Of a stretch of 64,000 nt of DNA, positions 58,366 to 64,000 are shown piece after piece. The stretch lies in NCBI RefSeq assembly GCF_002081715.1, contig NZ_MUKP01000002.1:124001-188000 (forward strand). The letters run 5' to 3'. The translations under genes and the position numbers were made by a program. Each line of letters begins with the position of its first letter. The stretch's first letter is position 1. The notes beneath the pieces are model-generated. The model saw only the letters and a program-made list of their open reading frames with translations, did not search any database and was not told the origin of the DNA. Origin of the DNA: Nocardia donostiensis (GTDB lineage: Bacteria > Actinomycetota > Actinomycetes > Mycobacteriales > Mycobacteriaceae).

Positions 58366-59634
58366 TTACACCACGTTCAACGGAGGGGACTTCGGGAAGA
58401 CGACCGGTAACGACGCCAAAGCACGGTGGAAGGGGCCTGGACGCCAGGTCAACTCCTCGTCGGGCACCGCCAACTCCATCTCCGGCAGCGCGTCGAGCAA
58501 CTGGTCGATTGCCTCCTGGGCGACCACGAACGCCACCGTTTGCGCCGGGCAGGCATGCGGTCCGAGGCTCCATGCCAGATGCGAGCGGTTACCGGTCCGG
58601 TCGCCGCCGCGGATCTGGGGATCGTTGTTGCAGCCGGCCAGACTGATGAGGACCGGCTGATGCGCGGGCAGCCAGGTATTTCCGATCAGGATCGGCTGGC
58701 GCGGGTAGGTGGCGCTGAAGTTCGCCATCGGCGGGTCGTTGAACAGCACCTCGTCGAGCGCGTCCCTGGTCGACAGGCTGCCGCCGAGCATATCGCCGCC
58801 GAAACGAGCGTCGGTGAGCATCAGCCGCAGGGTGTTGACGATCAGGTTCTGCTGGGGCTCGAGGCCTGCGCCGTAGAAGCTGATCAGGTTGGACAGCAAC
58901 TCTTCGTCGTTGAGATTCGCCGGATGCTGCACCAACCGCGACGTGACGTCGTCACCCGGCTCGGCCTTGCGCATCGTGATCATCGTCATCAGCGCCTCGG
59001 ACAGGGTTTGCATGCCCCAGGCGGCGTTGACCGCGTCGAACAGCGCGGCCATCCCGGCCGCGACCTGCTGCCCGATATCCGGCGGACAGCCGACCATCTG
59101 GTTGAGCACCTCGAAGACCAGAGGGAAGGCGTACTCGGTGAGCAGATCCGCGGAACCTTTTTCGCAGAACGTGTTGATCAGCGGAATGGCGATCCGCTCC
59201 ACCGCCGCGTGCAGCGCGTTCAGATCGATCCCGTCGATGGCCGCAACATATGCCTGCCGGTATCTGGCGTGGGTGGTGCCCGCGTTGCGCAGCGCGTTCG
59301 GATACCACATCAGCATCGGCTTGACCGGTGCATCGTCGGGGCACTGATCCTGCCACGCCCGCGGGTCGGCCGGGAAATGTTCGGGATCGTTGAGGATCCG
59401 CACCGCGTCCTGATAACCGATCACCAGCGTCGCGGGCACATTCGGCGACAATTCGACCGGTACCATCGAACCGTACTGGCGGCGCATCTCACGGTAATGG
59501 CCGTGCGGGTCAGCCGCGTACTCCTCCGAATACAGCGGGACACGGGGGCCATCGGAATCGACCGGCGATCCGTGCGCCACCGGGCAGGTCGCGAAGCGTT
59601 GCTGGCTCGAAGTCAAAGGTTCATGGGGTGTCAA
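58366..59634 (-). CDS. cvnE: Cytochrome P450 without ExxR motif, CYP157-like (CvnE)
   Basis: 422-aa P450-like protein. Heme Cys362 in AWSLGPHACPAQ is present; the I-helix reads SFYGAGLEPQQN without the usual acid-threonine pair, and the K-helix motif is EVLFNDPPM, so Arg of ExxR is replaced by Phe. CYP157 enzymes of Streptomyces conservons share this loss. Its start overlaps the GTPase stop by four bases (ATGA). Loss of the motif makes ordinary monooxygenase activity doubtful; a role in signalling or haem/ligand binding is possible. Confidence 0.88.
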   Translation of the reverse strand: MTPHEPLTSSQQRFATCPVAHGSPVDSDGPRVPLYSEEYAADPHGHYREMRRQYGSMVPVELSPNVPATLVIGYQDAVRILNDPEHFPADPRAWQDQCPDDAPVKPMLMWYPNALRNAGTTHARYRQAYVAAIDGIDLNALHAAVERIAIPLINTFCEKGSADLLTEYAFPLVFEVLNQMVGCPPDIGQQVAAGMAALFDAVNAAWGMQTLSEALMTMITMRKAEPGDDVTSRLVQHPANLNDEELLSNLISFYGAGLEPQQNLIVNTLRLMLTDARFGGDMLGGSLSTRDALDEVLFNDPPMANFSATYPRQPILIGNTWLPAHQPVLISLAGCNNDPQIRGGDRTGNRSHLAWSLGPHACPAQTVAFVVAQEAIDQLLDALPEMELAVPDEELTWRPGPFHRALASLPVVFPKSPPLNVV

Positions 59635-60254
59635 AGACGAGACTCCAGACGGTGGAACAAGAACTCGACGAGGGTGATGAGCGAACGCAGGCAGGTGCCG
59701 CGGTCGCGTGCGTCGAGTGCGGTGAGCGGGGTGTCCTCGGCCAGGTCGAGCGCGTCACGGATCTCCGAGAGCGGGAAGCGGTTGGCGCCCTCGAATTCGT
59801 TGACTGCCACCGAATACGGCACGCCGCGTTCCTCTAGGACCGACAGCACCTCGTCGGCTTTTTCGATACGCCGGGTGTCGACCAGGACCAGGGCGCCTAG
59901 CGCGCCGCGGGCCAGCTCTTCCCACAGGGGGACGAAACGCTGCTGACCCGGTGTACCGAACAAGTACAGTGCCAGTTCGGGATTGAGTGTGATGCGGCCG
60001 AAATCCATTGCCACGGTGGTCTGCGATTTACCGGGCAGTCCGGCCATATCGTCGACGCCGACGCTGGCCTCGGTGATGGTCTCCTCGGTGCGCAGCGGTT
60101 TGATTTCGGAGACACTGCTGACGAAGGTCGTCTTGCCGACGCCGAAGTTGCCTGCCACCAGCAACTTCACCGACCGTGTCACAGTGTCCGGCACATAGTC
60201 GACGGTGCGGCCGTAGCCTGCGGGCCGCTCAGGCCGGGAGAGCACGGAGCCCAT
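59631..60254 (-). CDS. cvnD: Conservon Ras-like GTPase CvnD
   Basis: 207-aa small GTPase of the bacterial conservon class. G1 GNFGVGKTT, G3 GTPGQQRF, G4 VNEFEGANRF (N-x-x-x rather than NKxD, typical here) and G5 DARDRG are visible. It binds GTP and cycles with CvnA-C at the membrane. The start overlaps the end of cvnC by 26 bp. Linked translation suggests a fixed protein ratio. Confidence 0.92.
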   Translation of the reverse strand: MGSVLSRPERPAGYGRTVDYVPDTVTRSVKLLVAGNFGVGKTTFVSSVSEIKPLRTEETITEASVGVDDMAGLPGKSQTTVAMDFGRITLNPELALYLFGTPGQQRFVPLWEELARGALGALVLVDTRRIEKADEVLSVLEERGVPYSVAVNEFEGANRFPLSEIRDALDLAEDTPLTALDARDRGTCLRSLITLVEFLFHRLESRL

Positions 60255-60576
60255 TGAGTACCTCCTCGAGCAGGGCTATCTCCGGCAGGATTTCGGCCGG
60301 GGTGGGAATGATCAGATGTTCGCTGTCCAGCAGGTCGGAGGCGACGATCTTGACCACTGATGGTGGCAGGTCGAGATAGGCCGCTATCTCGGCGATGGAC
60401 AGCGCACCGTGGCCGCAGACCTCGATCACCCGCCGGGCGTCGGGTGTGGCTCCCTGTGCCGGATCCTTGGCGGCGACGACGAGAGTGACCAGGTCCAGTT
60501 CACGGGTCGGACGCGAGCGTCCCCCGGTCCGCACATACGCGCGGACCAGGTCGGGATCACGCCGTGACCCGCTCAT
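60229..60576 (-). CDS. cvnC: Conservon DUF742 protein CvnC
   Basis: 115-aa DUF742 protein with a helix-turn-helix-like core (IEVCGHGALSIAEIAAYLDLPPSVVKIVASDLL) and N-terminal basic RRDPDLVRAYVRTGG. In Streptomyces it partners the conservon proteins A, B and D. It overlaps cvnB by four bases (ATGA) and cvnD by 26 bp. DNA binding has not been shown for the family. Confidence 0.9.
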   Translation of the reverse strand: MSGSRRDPDLVRAYVRTGGRSRPTRELDLVTLVVAAKDPAQGATPDARRVIEVCGHGALSIAEIAAYLDLPPSVVKIVASDLLDSEHLIIPTPAEILPEIALLEEVLNGLRALPA

Positions 60577-61007
60577 TGCACGCCGCCGCCTTCGCCGCCT
60601 CTGCGGGGCTGGCTGGCCAGTTCGTGGCCGACCCGGCCCGCCAGTTCGTTCATGCGGTGCGCGATGAGGCCCACATCGATATCGGTCATGGTCGATACAC
60701 CGAGCAACGCGCCCTCACCTGCGGCGGTGATCATGATCATGCCCTCGTCGTACTCGGTCATGTTCTGCCGCACGTTGTTTCCGGATTGGCCACAGAATTC
60801 ACCGAGCGCTTTGCCCAGCGAGCGCAGGCCGGAGGCGGCGGCGGCAAACCGTTCCGCGTCGTCTTTGGCGATACCGTTCGAGTGCGCGATGCGCAGCCCG
60901 TCCTCGGACAGCAGGACGGCGAACCGGACGCCGGGAACCTCGAGATCGTCCAGTAGCCAGCCTAATTTGTTCGTGCTGTCGTTCACTACTGTTCTCGGTG
61001 AGCCCAT
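60573..61007 (-). CDS. cvnB: Conservon roadblock/LC7 protein CvnB
   Basis: 144-aa roadblock/LC7 domain protein: LGWLLDDLEVPGVRFAVLLSEDGLRIAHS and the core to VGLIAHRMNELAGR. In the conservon it is probably a GTPase-activating or regulating partner of CvnD, as MglB is for MglA. It overlaps the cvnA stop by one base and cvnC by four bases. Confidence 0.9.
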   Translation of the reverse strand: MGSPRTVVNDSTNKLGWLLDDLEVPGVRFAVLLSEDGLRIAHSNGIAKDDAERFAAAASGLRSLGKALGEFCGQSGNNVRQNMTEYDEGMIMITAAGEGALLGVSTMTDIDVGLIAHRMNELAGRVGHELASQPRRGGEGGGVQ

Positions 61008-62527
61008 CAGGATGTCATCCCTTCGGTGTCGTCGGATGCGGCGGCGCGGCCGCTCTTGGAGCCGCTGTGCCAGGCGGCTGCGATCTCTGGTCGGGCGGGC
61101 GCCGGTTCGTTACGGGCGCCATATGTTCCGCTGTCGGCGGGTAGCACCGCGGCCCTGCGGCGCCGCTTGGGCAGACCGCCGCTGGTGATGTCGTGCACCG
61201 CTGTCGGCTGGTCGTTGTCGGTGAATCGATCGGCGGCTCCGGCCATGGCGCTTCCCCCGGTCGTCGTCGGGCCGGTCGGCGTGCTCTTGTCGGCTACCCT
61301 GGTATCGGCCACCGGGGCGCCGGCCGCGGCCGTGGCGTTCGGTCCGGCCGATACCGCGGCGAGTTCCCGCGGTGCGGGCGGCGCGGCGGCGAGGGTGTTC
61401 TCCCCTTCGCTCGCAGCACGCGGTGCAACCAGCAGGGATTCCGGAATGTAGACCATGGCGCGCATACCGCCGTAGGCGTTGGGGCCATCGATGTAGACGG
61501 TGAACCCGTAACGGCGCGACAGCGCGGCGATACCCGGGAAACCGACCTTGGGGGCCGGGCCCAACTGGTGGATGTCGACCGGACGCTCGTTGGCCAGGAT
61601 CTGCCTGGCCTCTTCCATCTGCTCGGCGTTCATGCGCACACCAGCGTCGTCGACGATCACGGTGACGCCGTGATGGCCTTCCTGAAAGCTGATGTCGACG
61701 AACGAGGTGGGCGGGGAGTAACGCAGTGCGTTATCGATGAGCGAGGCCAGCGTGTGCACCAGCGGCTCCACCGCGCGACTGATGACCATCCGGTCGAGCT
61801 GGCCCGCACGCACCCGCAGGTAGTCGCGTACCCGGCCGCTCGCGCCGCCGACCACATCGGTCAGCGACTGCGCAGGCCAACGACGTCCGGGCAGACCACC
61901 ACAGACGATGACGTAGGACTGCGCCTGACGGATCATCTGCTGGACGCTGTGGTCGATGCGGATGAGCGTTTCGTAGACGCGGTCGTCGCGGTGTTCGCGC
62001 AGTGCGGCGCTGACCACCTGGCTGACGTCCGCGCCGAGGCTGACCACAGAGGTGCCGAAGGAGCGGACCGCGGCGCTGGTCGCCTCCCGCGAAGTCGTTT
62101 CGACTTGTGTGCGAGCGGTTTCGACTTCCGAGCGGACAGCGGCCTCGGCTGCGGTGACGGCCTGGCGCGTCTGCTCCTCGGCCTCACGGACAGTGCTGTC
62201 GCGTGTTTCGGACTGCACCAGCCGCAGGTCTTCGGTGACGCGCTCGGTGATCCAGAGCATGCACTGGGCGAAGCGTGAGTTCTCCAGACCCGCCGGGACT
62301 TCCGGCCCGATGGCGGTCTGCTCGTAGCGCCGGACAGATTCCGTCAGCGCAGGCAGGGTTGCGGCGGCAAGATGTTCGAGAGCGTCCTCGCGCACACCCA
62401 GTTCACGTTCCAGCGCGGAGATACGGGCGTTTTGCCCGCGCACGGTCCGAACGGCGTACCAGGCCACGCCGAGCACCAGAAGGGGGGCGAGGATCCAGGG
62501 AAGCAGCACGGCGGTATTCAGATTCAT
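61007..62527 (-). CDS. cvnA: Conservon membrane sensor, histidine-kinase-like CvnA
   Basis: 506-aa protein: one N-terminal membrane helix (about 5-27, LLPWILAPLLVLGVAWYAV), a long coiled region (about 35-170), then a HATPase-like domain (about 255-370; N-box SLIDNALRYSP, VDDAGVRM, GFPGIAALSRRYGF) and a disordered Ala/Pro tail. The usual phospho-accepting His box is not evident, as in other CvnA proteins, so it may act as a scaffold or ATP-binding sensor. ATG at 62527 is preferred; upstream frame is probably non-coding. First gene of the conservon operon. Confidence 0.9.
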   Translation of the reverse strand: MNLNTAVLLPWILAPLLVLGVAWYAVRTVRGQNARISALERELGVREDALEHLAAATLPALTESVRRYEQTAIGPEVPAGLENSRFAQCMLWITERVTEDLRLVQSETRDSTVREAEEQTRQAVTAAEAAVRSEVETARTQVETTSREATSAAVRSFGTSVVSLGADVSQVVSAALREHRDDRVYETLIRIDHSVQQMIRQAQSYVIVCGGLPGRRWPAQSLTDVVGGASGRVRDYLRVRAGQLDRMVISRAVEPLVHTLASLIDNALRYSPPTSFVDISFQEGHHGVTVIVDDAGVRMNAEQMEEARQILANERPVDIHQLGPAPKVGFPGIAALSRRYGFTVYIDGPNAYGGMRAMVYIPESLLVAPRAASEGENTLAAAPPAPRELAAVSAGPNATAAAGAPVADTRVADKSTPTGPTTTGGSAMAGAADRFTDNDQPTAVHDITSGGLPKRRRRAAVLPADSGTYGARNEPAPARPEIAAAWHSGSKSGRAAASDDTEGMTS

Positions 62528-62691
62528 CAGCTTTCTCGTCGTTGACAGGGCTCGAGGGTGCGCCACGCGATGCCACAGCTTTCTGCCACAGCGCTCGTCT
62601 CGCCTTCCTCGCGACGCCGACCATGACTGCCCCTGGCCGGATGAGGTCCGCCGCCGGGTACCCGGCGAAGCATCGAAACCCACCCTCTTTT

Positions 62692-62707
62692 GTTACTCCA
62701 AAGTAAC
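62692..62707. promoter_or_regulatory. Inverted repeat upstream of cvnA
   Basis: GTTACT-CCAA-AGTAAC, two perfect 6-bp arms with a 4-base centre, 165 bp before the cvnA start. It is AT-rich against a GC-rich background, so it may be an operator for the conservon. Confidence 0.4.
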
Positions 62708-63364
62708 CAAGAGTCAAGCCATTCGACCAATCGCCGACCTACCGGAACATGCCGATCCAGTAGCCCGAACCCGACGACGCGCCAACACTAGCAGCAATGT
62801 TGGGAACTCTCTTCGTATCCGGGTAAGAACTAAAGGCCTTCCGCCCATCGCACGCCCGCCACCTCGAAAAATGCGCAAAAATATTGGGCCGGTAGCGATC
62901 CCGGCCCCAGTCGCGCACATGCACGGCCCGAAGCGCTTCGCGCGCCCGCCCGCGCGCGGGCGGAAGTATGGTGCGACCTGCCCGAGCCCTCACCAGAGCG
63001 AACCGGTCGGTCGGCCGCTATGGGCATACCGGGAGCCTTTGCAGAGAAATTGCTTCCGTCCGCCGACGACTGCTATACAGAGCACAGACGTACACCGAAT
63101 CGATGAAATGTCAGTTATCGAAGGGCCGGGCTCCGGGGATCTACAACCGCTCACAGAAACGCGGAAACGCAGAACCCGACAAACCCCCAGAACCCCATTC
63201 ACCGCGAATGCTCCGATACCTCCGGCCGGAAACCGCATTCGACTCGACACCGCTTTAGTGCGTCACTCGGGCGCCGTCGGTGAACATCGAGACTTTCTCC
63301 GTTGCCCATGCCGCGAACCATGGGCCGGCATGGGCGTATCTTTCGTTTCTGCGACACAGCAAGC

Positions 63365-63408
63365 GCCCACCGCCCCACCGCGAACTACATCGCGATGGGG
63401 CGGTGGGC
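63365..63408 (-). terminator. Strong hairpin terminator downstream of sufT
   Basis: A long stem pairs gcccaccgcccca (63365-63377) with 63396-63408, and cgcg on both sides of an 8-base loop after one mismatched pair. It lies 25 bp beyond the sufT stop. It is the strongest hairpin in the window. Confidence 0.85.
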
Positions 63409-63433
63409 ATGTAGGTGACCGCGAGACCAGGGC

Positions 63434-63829
63434 CTAGACGGTGAAGCCGAGAGCGCGCAGTTGTTCCCGGCCGTCCTCGGTGATCTTGTCCGGACCCCAC
63501 GGCGGCATCCAGACCCAGTTGATCTTCAGCTCGTCGACCAGGCCGCTGCGCACCAGGGCATTACGAGACTGGTCCTCGATGACATCGGTGAGCGGACAGG
63601 CCGCCGAGGTCAGGGTCATGTCGATGACGGCGGTCTGGCCTTCGAGCTTCAGCCCGTACACCAGGCCCAGGTCGACGACGTTGATACCGAGCTCGGGGTC
63701 GACCACATCACGCATGGCCTCCTCGAGGTCCTCGAGATGCTTGATGTCCTCGGGCGACAGCTCGGCCTGCTCGGTCTGCGCCGCGTCCGCGAGCTGTCCG
63801 GTCGTTTCGGTTGCCGGTGTCTCGGTCAT
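63434..63829 (-). CDS. sufT: SufT-type (MIP18/DUF59) iron-sulfur assembly factor
   Basis: 131-aa protein of the MIP18/SufT family that helps mature iron-sulfur proteins. DPELGINVVDLGLVYGL and MTLTSAACPLTDVIEDQ (with the conserved Cys) are family signatures, and WMPPWGPDKITEDGREQLRALGF forms the end. The start overlaps the sufU stop (ATGA), so sufU-sufT are translated together, as in the suf operons of actinobacteria. The N-terminal extension (about 30 residues, Glu/Ala/Thr rich) is variable. Confidence 0.92.
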   Translation of the reverse strand: MTETPATETTGQLADAAQTEQAELSPEDIKHLEDLEEAMRDVVDPELGINVVDLGLVYGLKLEGQTAVIDMTLTSAACPLTDVIEDQSRNALVRSGLVDELKINWVWMPPWGPDKITEDGREQLRALGFTV

Positions 63830-64000
63830 ATCGTTTCCCCGTTCCTGTTGTCTGCGCCGTTGGTGTCGATCCGGACCACCGCGTCCTTGAACGCCATCCA
63901 GCCCAGCAGCGCACATTTGACCCGCGCCGGGTACTTGGCGACACCGGCGAAGGCGATACCGTCACCGATCACGTCCTCATCACCCTCGACGGTGCCTCGG
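63826..64000 (-). CDS. sufU: Iron-sulfur scaffold/sulfur relay SufU (3-prime end only)
   Basis: Only the last 57 codons are in the window; the gene continues past 64000. The visible end includes VAKYPARVKCALLGWMAF, the SufU signature holding the third zinc/sulfur Cys, and FAGVAKYP. SufU passes sulfur from SufS and is zinc-dependent. It overlaps sufT by four bases (ATGA), and the rest of the suf operon is expected beyond the edge. Confidence 0.9.
   Translation of the reverse strand, partial: RGTVEGDEDVIGDGIAFAGVAKYPARVKCALLGWMAFKDAVVRIDTNGADNRNGETI

Larger units (their letters stand above)
62528..63433. other. Long non-coding region with several palindromes upstream of cvnA
   Basis: 906 bp without a credible gene, at lower GC than the flanks. 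It holds IRs gttact-ccaa-agtaac (62692-62707, upstream of cvnA), ccaaca/tgttgg (62782-62803), a perfect 12-bp palindrome cgaagcgcttcg (62929-62940), an 18-bp perfect GC palindrome (62946-62963), and the sufT terminator (63365-63408). Open frames of up to 188 codons lack codon bias and ribosome-binding sites. Probably the promoter/control region of cvnA; a small RNA is possible. Confidence 0.6.

Noticed and set aside
62871..63437. 188-codon open frame in the non-coding region
   Set aside because: No ribosome-binding site, no recognisable domain, composition unlike the neighbouring genes, and its end runs through the sufT terminator.

Overview
The window is high-GC actinobacterial DNA, most likely from Nocardia or a close relative (Mycobacteriales). 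Evidence: a complete Pup-proteasome pathway, the gene order mpa / lppK-like / trmI / RecB-like nuclease / hisG / hisE / metH / PAC2 that matches Mycobacterium tuberculosis, F420-type oxidoreductases, mycofactocin genes and a G-protein-like conservon. About 55 protein genes are supported. No tRNA, rRNA, insertion sequence or CRISPR array was seen. All calls come from reading the sequence and from family knowledge; no database search was run.

Region 1 (1-18.4 kb) is the conserved core. On the minus strand are tatA, pafC, pafB, pafA (Pup ligase), prcA, prcB, pup and dop (deamidase/depupylase). A block of accessory genes follows (DUF418 membrane protein, F420-type nitroreductase, AIM24-like, ArsC-like, GT39 membrane protein), then mpa/arc (proteasomal ATPase). 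After these come an LppK-like lipoprotein, trmI, a RecB-like nuclease, hisG and hisE. Pup ends in GGQ, so Dop must deamidate it before PafA can ligate it; Mpa ends in QYL, the proteasome-docking tail.

Region 2 (18.5-22.1 kb) is the best candidate for an undescribed pathway. Three closely packed minus-strand genes encode a 2OG/Fe(II) oxygenase of BesD/HalD type carrying the hydroxylase HxD motif, a SAM methyltransferase, and a carnitine/choline-type acyltransferase. Their chemistry (hydroxylate, methylate, acylate) resembles formation of an acyl-carnitine-like molecule.

Region 3 (22.1-37.2 kb) holds a HAD phosphatase, a membrane Ser/Thr kinase, metH, a PAC2 protein, a resolvase-like protein lacking its catalytic Ser beside an HTH-TPR regulator, a VanY-type peptidase, class I fumarase, a MarR regulator, and a partial mycofactocin locus (mftR, mftE, mftD, with no mftA, B, C or F).

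Region 4 (37.3-42.5 kb) is a stressosome operon: rsbR, rsbS, rsbT, rsbX and a large RsbU-type phosphatase fused to an RsbW-like kinase domain, followed by a STAS anti-sigma antagonist. No sigma factor gene is present.

Region 5 (42.6-57.1 kb) carries an LLM oxidoreductase, a cyclodeaminase-like protein, a small Cys-containing protein, a glycosyltransferase coupled to a debranching enzyme, an L,D-transpeptidase, a Pro-rich membrane protein, an Acg-like nitroreductase with a universal stress protein, a glucose-dehydrogenase-like enzyme, a small membrane protein and a MalT-like LuxR regulator.

Region 6 (57.1-64 kb) is a conservon: cvnA (kinase-like), cvnB (roadblock), cvnC (DUF742), cvnD (GTPase) and two P450s. 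The first P450 lacks the ExxR motif, as in CYP157. A roughly 900-bp non-coding stretch with several palindromes separates it from sufT and a truncated sufU at the window edge.
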